From contig NZ_GL877880.1 of assembly GCF_000194155.1 (NCBI RefSeq), positions 7,030 through 71,029 on the forward strand: a stretch of 64,000 bases of DNA, in the 5' to 3' direction. Of the stretch, positions 41,874 to 50,288 are shown one piece after another (position 1 is the first letter of the stretch; the number at the start of each line of letters is the position of its first letter). The stretch is from Saccharopolyspora spinosa NRRL 18395 (GTDB taxonomy: Bacteria > Actinomycetota > Actinomycetes > Mycobacteriales > Pseudonocardiaceae). Under the pieces are notes generated by a model, which saw only the letters and a program-made list of their open reading frames with translations, did no database searches and had not been told where the DNA came from. A program made the position numbers and the translations under genes.

Positions 41874-41984
41874 GTGGAACTTATCGACTTCCTGCACTAC
41901 GGCCTCGTCACCCTCGTCGGGCTCGCCGCGGTCGCCACCGTCTGGTTCGCCTGCTACGTGATGTACCGCCTGTACAGCGACTGA
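41874..41984 (+). CDS. Tiny single-pass membrane protein, 36 aa
   Basis: GTG 41874 opens MELIDFLHYGLVTLVGLAAV, followed by ATVWFACYVMYRLYSD and a stop 27 bp before the nitrobindin-like gene. One clear membrane helix spans residues 9-31, with strong GC3 bias. Upstream sequence is compact and the gene is the first of a plus-strand run. Function unknown. Confidence 0.65.
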   Translation: MELIDFLHYGLVTLVGLAAVATVWFACYVMYRLYSD

Positions 41985-42011
41985 TCCGGGGCGACCGGTA
42001 ATCTCGGCCTG

Positions 42012-42653
42012 ATGACTGCTACGCCGAACGAACCACAGCGCGGCAGCGGCGATGCCGCGGTCGCCGCGGCTGCGGAGCGCGCCAAGCACACCAAGCACCG
42101 CAATGTGCCGGAGTTCGACGACCTGCCCGGGACCGGCGACACCGCCAACCTGCGAATGGGCCCGTCGCTGAACGACGGCTGTCTCGCACTGCTGCCGCTG
42201 GTCGGCGTGTGGCGCGGCGAGGGCGAGGCATCGCACCCTTCGCTCGACGAGCCGTACCGCTTCATCCAGCAGGTCACCATCGCGCACGACGGCCGCCCGT
42301 TCCTGACCTACGAGAGCCGCGCGTGGCGGCTGGACGGCGAGGGCGGCAAGGTCGTCGCGGCCGCGTTCCGCGAGGTCGGCTTCTGGCGTCCGCAGGCGGA
42401 CGAGACGATCGAACTGCTGATCCTGCACGAGACCGGCGTCGCCGAGATGTTCTTCGGCAAGCCGCAGGGCCAGACGACCTGGCAGTTCGGCACCGACGCG
42501 GTGCTGCGCACGCCGACCAGCGAGGATGTCGCCGCGGCCAGTCGGCTGTACGGCGTCGTCGAAGGCTCGCTGGCTTACGTCGAAGAGCGCGCCACCTCGG
42601 AGCACGAGCTACAGCCTCGCCTTTCCGCGAAGCTCGACCGCATCGTTGGCTGA
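42012..42653 (+). CDS. Nitrobindin-like (FABP-fold) protein lacking the heme His
   Basis: The 213-residue protein has a disordered N-terminus (about 55 residues) and a ten-strand beta barrel with the GxWxGxG motif (GVWRGEG), FLTYESRAWR and YVEERATS. In true nitrobindins the C-terminal motif is LxxHLxAxL, with the His as heme-iron ligand. Here it reads LQPRLSAKLDRI, with Arg in that place. It therefore belongs to the ferric-nitrobindin-like branch and may not bind heme. It lies between a tiny membrane gene and a DinB gene. Confidence 0.85.
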   Translation: MTATPNEPQRGSGDAAVAAAAERAKHTKHRNVPEFDDLPGTGDTANLRMGPSLNDGCLALLPLVGVWRGEGEASHPSLDEPYRFIQQVTIAHDGRPFLTYESRAWRLDGEGGKVVAAAFREVGFWRPQADETIELLILHETGVAEMFFGKPQGQTTWQFGTDAVLRTPTSEDVAAASRLYGVVEGSLAYVEERATSEHELQPRLSAKLDRIVG

Positions 42654-42737
42654 GCCAGGCGCCGATCCGCCGTTCCTGTCAGGCCCCCCGGCTAAGTTTC
42701 TACGTAATCGAGCTACGGAACCTGAGGTGGGCGAATC

Positions 42738-43250
42738 ATGACTAGCACCCTGACCGGCGAGCGCGCCGACATCCTGGAACTCCTGCAAGCGCACCGCGGC
42801 TTCCTGCGGCACACGGTGAAGGACCTGACCGACGAGCAGGCCCGCCTGCGGCCCACCAAGAGCGAGCTGTGCCTCGGTGGGCTGATCAAGCATGTGACCT
42901 CGGTCGAGCGGAGCTGGGCCGACTTCATCCGCAACGGCCGCGCGTTCGACGCCTACGACGAGGCGGCGTTCGCCGAGCAGGCGGCGACCTTCCACCCGAC
43001 CGACGAGGAAACGCTGGACGTGCTGCTGGCGGAGTACAAGAAGGTGGCGACGCGGACCGACGAGCTCGTCGCGTCCGTGCCGGACCTGGACCTCTCCCAC
43101 CAGCTGCCGGACGCCCCGTGGCAGGAGGAGAAGGGCAAGCGCTGGACGGTGCGGCGGGTGCTGCTGCACATCGCGGCGGAGACCGCGCAGCACGCGGGCC
43201 ACGCCGACATCATCCGCGAGACCATCGACGGCCAGAAGACGATGGGCTGA
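42738..43250 (+). CDS. DinB-family metal-dependent protein
   Basis: The 170-residue four-helix-bundle protein has the His triad expected for DinB/DUF664: LIKHVTSVERSW near residue 53 and HIAAETAQHAGHADIIRE near the C-terminus. Relatives use mycothiol or bacillithiol in detoxifying isomerase or transferase reactions, which suits a mycothiol producer. The exact reaction is unknown. Confidence 0.87.
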   Translation: MTSTLTGERADILELLQAHRGFLRHTVKDLTDEQARLRPTKSELCLGGLIKHVTSVERSWADFIRNGRAFDAYDEAAFAEQAATFHPTDEETLDVLLAEYKKVATRTDELVASVPDLDLSHQLPDAPWQEEKGKRWTVRRVLLHIAAETAQHAGHADIIRETIDGQKTMG

Positions 43251-43266
43251 TCAGGGGCCGGGTCCG

Positions 43267-43280
43267 ATTTCAATGGAAAT
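43267..43280. repeat. TTTCAATGGAAA palindrome
   Basis: ATTTCAATGGAAAT, preceded by GGTCCG, matches the arm of the inverted repeat at 27450-27485, where GGTCCGATTTCC also occurs. It lies between the convergent DinB and aminotransferase-fold genes. Confidence 0.6.
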
Positions 43281-43305
43281 TGCGGCCGGAGGCAGTAACG
43301 GGTGA

Positions 43306-44154
43306 TCAGTAGTTGGACTCGTAGAGGTGGTTGATCTCGGCGTGCAGGTCGGCGTCCGCCTTGATCTCGGTGCCGTCGATGGTGTGCACCTGGCTGACCA
43401 GCCGGACGCTCGAAGCCAGCCACACGCCGTCGCTCTCGAACAGCGCCGACGCCGGGAACTTCGTGACCTCGGTCTCCCAGCTCGCCTTCTCCGCGGCCCG
43501 GAACAGCGCCCCCTGGGTGGTGCCCTTGAGGATGCCCGAGCTGGGCGGCGTGGTCAGCAGCTTGCGCCCCTGCGCGATCACGACCGTCGAGGTCGGCCCC
43601 TCCAGCACCGAACCGTCGGTGGCGGTGAAGATGACCTCGTCGGCACCGCGCGCCTCGGCCTCCCGCATCGCGGCCATGTTCACCGCGTACGACAGGGTCT
43701 TCGCGGAAAGCAGCAGCCAGGGCGCCCGCTCCATCAGGTCCGGGGCGTAGCCCCGCTCCAGCGTCACGGCCGCAACGCCCTCGGCGCGCTTGCGCAGGGT
43801 GTCGGCGCCGATCTGCATGCCCATCGCGAAGCCGTTCGGCGTGCCGTCGCCGCCGTCGACGCCGCGGGTGCAGACGAGCTTCAGCGCCATCTGCGGGACG
43901 GTGTCCCACGACCAGTTGTCGATGACTGCCTGCGCGGCCCGCTCCCATGCGTCGCGCTCGGGCAACCGCATCTGCATCAGGTCGGCGGATCGCTCCAGCC
44001 GATCGAGGTGCGGCCCGAGTTCCCGCGGCTTCCGGTCGACGACCAGGATCGTCTCGAAGATGCCATCTCCCCGCATCACACCGAGGTCGTCCGCGCGGAA
44101 CAGCGGCGCCTGCGGATCAACGATCGTCCCGTCCAAGAGTGCCAGTACGCGCAT
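43306..44154 (-). CDS. Class IV PLP enzyme (aminodeoxychorismate lyase-like)
   Basis: The 282-residue protein has the fold-type IV PLP pattern of PabC and branched-chain aminotransferases: GVMRGDGIFETILV, the Lys that binds PLP in LLSAKTLSYAVNM, EVIFTATDGSVLEGPTSTV and GILKGTTQGALF. PabC converts aminodeoxychorismate to p-aminobenzoate for folate. Specificity cannot be settled by sequence alone, and a D-amino acid or branched-chain aminotransferase is possible. It diverges from fur. Confidence 0.82.
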   Translation of the reverse strand: MRVLALLDGTIVDPQAPLFRADDLGVMRGDGIFETILVVDRKPRELGPHLDRLERSADLMQMRLPERDAWERAAQAVIDNWSWDTVPQMALKLVCTRGVDGGDGTPNGFAMGMQIGADTLRKRAEGVAAVTLERGYAPDLMERAPWLLLSAKTLSYAVNMAAMREAEARGADEVIFTATDGSVLEGPTSTVVIAQGRKLLTTPPSSGILKGTTQGALFRAAEKASWETEVTKFPASALFESDGVWLASSVRLVSQVHTIDGTEIKADADLHAEINHLYESNY

Positions 44155-44277
44155 GCCGGAAGCCTAGAACCTCGACCCCCGCAACCGCTGGTGGGCCGCG
44201 CGCATGACCGGCGCGTTCTCGCTCGGAGTTACGATCGGAGTACCGACCTTCAAGCGCGCCGAGCACAGGAGCGGGCA

Positions 44278-44721
44278 TTGAGCGACCAGGGATCGCTGCG
44301 CAGCACCTTGCACCAACGGGGCATGCGGATGACACCGCAGCGCCAACTGGTGCTGGACGCGGTGCGCGAGCTGGGGCATGCGACGCCCGAGCAGGTCTGC
44401 CGCAAGGTGCAGGGCACCGCCTCGACGGTCAACATCACGACGGTTTACCGCGCCCTCGACCTGCTCGAAGAGCTGGGCCTGGTGCGGCACACGCACCTGG
44501 GGCACGGCGCGCCGACCTACTCGGTCGAGGAGCACGAGCACGTCCACCTGGCGTGCCACCGCTGCGGCACGATCGACGAGGTCTCGACCGAACTGCTGGA
44601 CGACCTGTCCCGCGAGCTGCTCACGCGGTTCGGGTTCGCCCTGGACGCCACCCACCTGGCCCTGTCCGGCCTGTGCCGGAACTGCTGCAGCAACGCCGAC
44701 GCCGCCGAGGAGCGCCGATGA
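44278..44721 (+). CDS. Fur-family metal-dependent repressor
   Basis: The 147-residue protein starts at TTG 44278, after AGGAG. Its N-terminal winged helix (RGMRMTPQRQLVLDAVRELG, VNITTVYRALDLLEELGLV) is followed by the metal site EEHEHVHLACHRCG and a structural Cys site (LCRNCC). The two CxxC pairs bind zinc. It could sense iron, zinc or peroxide; target sites are not evident. Its stop overlaps the ygfZ start by 4 bp, suggesting a link to Fe-S repair. Confidence 0.9.
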   Translation: MSDQGSLRSTLHQRGMRMTPQRQLVLDAVRELGHATPEQVCRKVQGTASTVNITTVYRALDLLEELGLVRHTHLGHGAPTYSVEEHEHVHLACHRCGTIDEVSTELLDDLSRELLTRFGFALDATHLALSGLCRNCCSNADAAEERR

Positions 44722-45860
44722 GTTCACCCCTGTTGGACCTGCCGGGTGCGGTACCCGCACCGGAGGATGCAGTGGATGCGGGCGTGCCCTGGCACTTCGG
44801 CGACCCGTTCGCCGAGCAACGGTCGGCGACCCGCTCGGCGGTGCTGGTGGACCGCTCGCACCGGGAGGTCATCGCGGTGACCGGCGAGGAGCGGCTGAGC
44901 TGGTTGCACCTGGTGCTCTCGCAGCACATGACGGAGCTGCCGGACGGGCAGGGCACCGAGGCGCTCGTGCTGGACAGCCAGGGCCGCGTCGACTGCCACA
45001 TGCTGGTCGCGCACCACGAGGGCGTCGTCTACCTGGACACCGACGCGGGCGCGCAAGCCACCAGCGCGCTGCCGACGATGGGCGTGGACGGCAGGCAGTC
45101 GCTGCTGGAGTACCTCGACGCCATGCGGTTCTGGTCCAAAGTGGAGACTCGGGACGCCACCTCGGAGTTCGCGGTGCTGACCGCGGTCGGCCCGGACGCG
45201 GGCGGCATCCTCGCCCAGTTCGCGCCGGTGCCGTCGAAGCCGTACGGGGTGAAGGCCCTGCCCGGCGGGGGATTCAGCCGGTTCGTACCGTTCCGCGCGC
45301 TGCCCACCATCGACCTCGTGGTGCCGCGGGCGGCGCTGGTGGAGTGGTGGACGAAGCTGACCGACGCGGGCATCCGCCCCTCCGGCACCCTCGCGTTCGA
45401 GGCGCTGCGGGTGGAGGCGCTGCGGCCCCGAGTCGGGTTGGAGACCGACGAGCGCGCGATCCCGCACGAGCTCGGCTGGGTGCACGTGGCGGCGCACGTG
45501 GCCAAGGGCTGCTACCGCGGCCAGGAGACCGTCGCCAAGGTGCACAACGTGGGCAAGCCGCCGCGGCGCATGGTGCTGCTGCACCTGGACGGCTCGGCGG
45601 AGATCCTGCCGGAGACCGGCGATCCGGTTTGGCTTGGCGAGCGAAAGATCGGCCGGGTGGGCAGCGTGGTGCAGCACCACGAACTCGGGCCGGTGGCGCT
45701 CGCGCTGCTCAAGCGGTCGGCACCGGTGGACGGCGAGCTGGTCGCCGGCGACCCGGAGCAGGACCGCGCGGTGGCCGCGGCGGTGGACCCGGACTCGGTG
45801 CCGCCGGACACCGGCGAGCCGCCGGGGCGGGTCGCGGCCCAGGGCCTGCGCGGCCGGTAG
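44718..45860 (+). CDS. ygfZ: YgfZ/GcvT folate-binding Fe-S maintenance protein
   Basis: The 380-residue GcvT-fold protein has the YgfZ signature KGCYRGQE (Cys essential in E. coli YgfZ), plus the VDRSHREVIAVTGEERLSWL and LDSQGRVDCHMLV segments. YgfZ uses tetrahydrofolate to help repair or assemble [4Fe-4S] enzymes under oxidative stress. Coupled translation with the Fur-family gene fits regulation by metal or oxidant. The C-terminal tail is longer than in E. coli and rich in Pro and Asp. Confidence 0.9.
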   Translation: MSSPLLDLPGAVPAPEDAVDAGVPWHFGDPFAEQRSATRSAVLVDRSHREVIAVTGEERLSWLHLVLSQHMTELPDGQGTEALVLDSQGRVDCHMLVAHHEGVVYLDTDAGAQATSALPTMGVDGRQSLLEYLDAMRFWSKVETRDATSEFAVLTAVGPDAGGILAQFAPVPSKPYGVKALPGGGFSRFVPFRALPTIDLVVPRAALVEWWTKLTDAGIRPSGTLAFEALRVEALRPRVGLETDERAIPHELGWVHVAAHVAKGCYRGQETVAKVHNVGKPPRRMVLLHLDGSAEILPETGDPVWLGERKIGRVGSVVQHHELGPVALALLKRSAPVDGELVAGDPEQDRAVAAAVDPDSVPPDTGEPPGRVAAQGLRGR

Positions 45861-46013
45861 TTGACGAGGCGGGTATGCCTGTAGGCGTGCGCATCCGCCC
45901 CGTTGGCCGCGCGTGCCGCAACACGCCGGGAATACGAGCGGTCTCGCACCGTTGTTGAAAAAACATCACCCGAACTGTTGGCGAGTTGTACCTGATTGCC
46001 GGAGGATGGCCAC

Positions 46014-46574
46014 GTGATCGAAGTCCGCCCGGGTGGACGACGCCGCATCGACAGGGTCCTGTCCCCGGGCTACACCAGTGGCATCGAAGACCGCACCCTC
46101 GGCGAGGTGCGGGAGTTGCGCGACGAGGCGGCGCAGGAGGAAACGGACCTCTCGTACCTGCGCCGCGTGCTGCACGCGCGGATCGACATCGTGCGAGCCG
46201 AGCAGCGGCGACGCCGGGAGGGCGGGTCCGCGTCGGTCGTCGAGCAGCTGGTGAACATCCTGTCGGACAACGCCGTCGGTCCGGCGACCGGTTCCGGCCG
46301 GCACCAGACGACCGAGCCGTCGCGGGCCGAGGCGCACCGCAGGCACGTCGAGGCGCTGGTCTCCGACGTCGACCTGTCGGACGTGATGTCGCTGTCGGAG
46401 GCCAAGCTCGACCAGGCCCTCGCCGCCTACACCGAGGAAGAGGACTCGGTGTCGCAGCGCCGCCACGAGGTCCAGGACGTGGTGGACCGGCTGAACGCGG
46501 AGATCGCCCGCCGCTACCGCGAGGGCGCCGCATCGGTGGACGACCGCCTCGCGGAGGAACGCGACCGGCGCTGA
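46014..46574 (+). CDS. rsiG: RsiG-like c-di-GMP-dependent anti-sigma factor
   Basis: The 186-residue helical protein has two long antiparallel helices. The second contains the RsiG c-di-GMP motif E-x3-S-x2-R-x3-Q-x3-D (EDSVSQRRHEVQDVVD). The first has the same pattern with His in place of Gln (ETDLSYLRRVLHARID). In Streptomyces RsiG holds the sporulation sigma factor WhiG in a c-di-GMP-dependent complex. GTG 46014 follows GGAGGA. Two GGDEF genes lie in this window. WhiG itself is not here. Confidence 0.85.
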   Translation: MIEVRPGGRRRIDRVLSPGYTSGIEDRTLGEVRELRDEAAQEETDLSYLRRVLHARIDIVRAEQRRRREGGSASVVEQLVNILSDNAVGPATGSGRHQTTEPSRAEAHRRHVEALVSDVDLSDVMSLSEAKLDQALAAYTEEEDSVSQRRHEVQDVVDRLNAEIARRYREGAASVDDRLAEERDRR

Positions 46575-47121
46575 CCGGTTTCGCCCCGCGCGCCCGAACC
46601 ATCCGAAGTGGACTCGGGCAGTGCGCGGCACGGCTCGTCGCCGCGCCAACGAGCCCGCAATCGCCGCTGAAACCCGCTCAGGCGACCGGAAAGCTGCGGG
46701 CCAACCCTTGGAACCGCCAACGCCCGATCTCGCCCGCACAGCGGCGAGGGCGTAGCGCGTCCTGTCGCGGTGCGGGCCGACCACAGAGGCGCCGCGGTGC
46801 CAATTCCATCCCCAGTGGACATTTTCATTGCGATCCGGCCACCCGCGACCACCTCCCCCTGCTCGAACGCAAGGTGCCAGGTCCACAGTTTCGATTGAAA
46901 CTGCGCTTTCCCCGACGGCGGCTGGCACCTGAAGACCTGGAAGAACTCGCGACGGCCTGGCACCGCTGGATCGAAGCCGAAGGCGGCTGGTTCGCCGTCC
47001 ACAACGGCGAGATCACCTACCGCCCCCGAAGCCCACCAAGACCGGCATCCGTCCAGGTCCGGGGCCAACGCGGGCAAAACCGGCTTCCTCGTCCCGCCGG
47101 ACGAGGCTGGAAAGCTTCCGC
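46575..47121. other. Intergenic stretch with a palindrome and a possible gene fragment
   Basis: CAGTTTCGATTGAAACTG (46886-46903) has 7-bp arms and belongs to the TTTCAAT family. Just after it, 46908-47030 on the plus strand reads APEDLEELATAWHRWIEAEG and WFAVHNGEITYRPR with coding-like bias. There is no start or ribosome binding site, so it is at most a fragment. Nothing else is supported. Confidence 0.4.
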
Positions 47122-48009
47122 TCAGTTGTGGCGTTCTCGAGCGGCGAATTCCGACCAGAAGTCGCGCAGGGTCTCATAGCGGGTCGCGACCTCTTCCGCA
47201 TCGTCGGCTTCCATCGCATCGACGATCGCGTGCACGTCCTCGGCCGAGGTGTCCGCGTCCAGGTCGCTGGACGTCATCAGCTGCACCAGGCCGCCGTAGT
47301 CCAACTCCACCGCCGAATGCGGGTGGAAGCGCTCCAGCCAGCGGCCGGTCTCCCGCAGGATCCGCGTCGGCCCTTCCTCGCCGATGGACTTGCGCCCGAT
47401 CGCGTGCGCCCGGGCGACCCGGCGCCGCGCGTCGGCCATCGCCATCCGCCAGCACACCCGGCGCCGGCCCGGCTCGGTGAACACGCACCGCTCCTCCGGG
47501 TCGACCAGCACGAACCAGGGCAGCGGGACGGTCCAGGTGGACGAGAGCACGTGCACCGCGCCGCCCGCTAGCTCGCTGACTACCGCGCTCGCCCGCATCT
47601 TGGCCTTCTCCACCGGCACCTGCAGGGCCGCGGTCCGCAGCGGGATCTCCGCGTCCCCTAAGAAGCCGACCAGCGCAGCGGCGGACCGCCCGCGCAGGTC
47701 CAGCGGGCACACCAGTGGGCCAGGCCCGACCGTGGCCGCCGGAGCGCTGGGCACGTCCGCCGGGTCGAGCACCAGCACGTCACCAACGCCCGTGACGGCG
47801 CCGTCAACGGTCTCGCCGGGCAGCAGCCGGGGCGGCGCGGCGAGCTGGCTGCGCAACCAGACGTCCTGCTCCCGCGATCCGGCGTCGAACGGGTCGACTG
47901 GCCCGCGGTCGACGGCCGCCGCCAGTTCCTCGCGCAGCGGTGGGTCGAACGACGACAAGGGCTCGTACACCCTCAGGTAGGCGACGAACGGCTCTGGCAC
48001 AGCCAGCAT
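47122..48009 (-). CDS. Conserved actinobacterial protein of unknown function
   Basis: The 295-residue soluble protein MLAVPEPFVAYLRVYEPLSS carries an aromatic, basic central part (TWTVPLPWFVLVDPEERCVF, RRVCWRMAMADARRRVARAH). The acidic C-terminal segment (SSDLDADTSAEDVHAIVDAM) may bind a partner. It has no membrane segment and no motif I can tie to a reaction. The start at 48009 is chosen over 48054 because the upstream residues lack coding character. It is divergent from the DUF3073 gene. Confidence 0.75.
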   Translation of the reverse strand: MLAVPEPFVAYLRVYEPLSSFDPPLREELAAAVDRGPVDPFDAGSREQDVWLRSQLAAPPRLLPGETVDGAVTGVGDVLVLDPADVPSAPAATVGPGPLVCPLDLRGRSAAALVGFLGDAEIPLRTAALQVPVEKAKMRASAVVSELAGGAVHVLSSTWTVPLPWFVLVDPEERCVFTEPGRRRVCWRMAMADARRRVARAHAIGRKSIGEEGPTRILRETGRWLERFHPHSAVELDYGGLVQLMTSSDLDADTSAEDVHAIVDAMEADDAEEVATRYETLRDFWSEFAARERHN

Positions 48010-48246
48010 GGTGTCATGCGGCCCGCGGGGGCCTGCGGCTGCCTCGCTTAGCACCGAAAACAGCTGCCAGACGGGCCTTCGGCGGGGGAGAGTTCGACGT
48101 CACCCAAGACACGGCCACTCAGTCATGGCACCACGTCGCGTTCAACCGCCTCGACACGGTACGGTAGTTACAGGAAAAGTTGTCGAGATCATGCGGGGCC
48201 GACATTCCCCTGTCCGCCCCGCAACCCTGTGCGAGGGGGTCGAGCC

Positions 48247-48435
48247 ATGGGGCGCGGCCGGGCTAAGGCCAAGCAGACGAAGGTGGCCCGCGAGCTTAAA
48301 TACAGTTCCCCCGCCATGGACATCGAGGCGTTGCAGCGCGAGCTGTCCGTCTCGGAGTCCGGCGAGTGGTCCAGTGAGGACCGCGATGACTCGCGCGACG
48401 ACGGGTACGACGACTACGACTACGACCGACGTTGA
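48247..48435 (+). CDS. DUF3073 protein
   Basis: The 62-residue protein opens MGRGRAKAKQTKVARELKYS, the invariant start of DUF3073, and ends in an acidic Tyr/Asp-rich tail (DDGYDDYDYDRR). It is found next to purM in many actinobacteria, as here. The basic head and acidic tail suggest a nucleic acid or ribosome-associated role, but none is proven. Its start overlaps a GAGGGGG-type site at 48235-48240. Confidence 0.9.
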   Translation: MGRGRAKAKQTKVARELKYSSPAMDIEALQRELSVSESGEWSSEDRDDSRDDGYDDYDYDRR

Positions 48436-48569
48436 AGCACATCTCCACGAGGACGGCGGATGAACGCTGTTCGCTCGATGGCGAGGTGCGTCGGAGTCGT
48501 TCGTCTGACCCGATGTGCATGAGCGGGTGGGGTTGACGAGTTTCGCAAGTCCCACATAGGAGGAGCACC

Positions 48570-48680
48570 GTGAGTGGCGTTGTCGGTGGACCGGCGACGC
48601 CACTCGCGTCTGTCTGCTGCCTCCGAAAACATGCGCTGACCGAAGAAGTGTCCGGCGCGATAGCGCCCGACCCGGGATAG
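48570..48680 (+). CDS. Possible 36-aa small ORF with a strong ribosome binding site
   Basis: AGGAGGAG lies 6-8 bp before GTG 48570, which opens MSGVVGGPATPLASVCCLRK and stops at 48680. The ribosome binding site is as good as any in the window, and the peptide has an adjacent Cys pair. There is no family match and codon bias is weak. It may be a leader peptide or chance. Confidence 0.3.
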   Translation: MSGVVGGPATPLASVCCLRKHALTEEVSGAIAPDPG

Positions 48681-49066
48681 CCGACGGGCGGATGCGGCCC
48701 GGGGTTGAAGAGCGCTGGCGCGCGCGGGCCGCCTCTCGGCGGGTGGCACTGCAGGGCTCCAGCCGGACGGTATTCCCAGCAGGCGGTAGTTGGAGCCCGG
48801 GGGCACGCGCGCACGCCAGCTATTGGTTCAACGACCGGGAACCCATCAGGATTCCCGGTCGCGATCAGAGATTTCACCTGCGCGGTTCGATCTTCGCCTT
48901 CGACGCGGGGCAGCCGCTCGGCCAACCCGCGACCGGCACCGCCGCAGGTTCTCGGGCTGTGCCCGCCCGGCGGCGCCCGGCGACGCGTGTCCGACGTGGT
49001 GAATTGGCATTCATGACGTCGGGGATCCCGCAGCGAGACGGCGCCTGTGAGGTTCCGCTACCCGGA
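48681..49066. other. Intergenic stretch with one hairpin, no supported gene
   Basis: GACCGGGAA (48833-48841) and TTCCCGGTC (48852-48860) form a 9-bp hairpin about 200 bp past the purM stop. Long plus-strand frames across purM are shadows of the minus-strand gene. Confidence 0.5.
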
Positions 49067-50179
<1,113 letters not shown>

Positions 50180-50288
50180 GACTGGCTCCACATCTTGGTG
50201 CGAGTTTGCGATTCGCCGGACGCGCATGAGTAGCAGCTTCAACGCTACGCGCCGACGGCGAACCTCGGGGGCAGGAACGGTGCGGTCG

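Noticed and set aside
45986..47179. Plus-strand 397-codon frame over rsiG
   Set aside because: The rsiG frame has the ribosome binding site, motif and family match; this one is a shadow, except for a possible short fragment after 46900.
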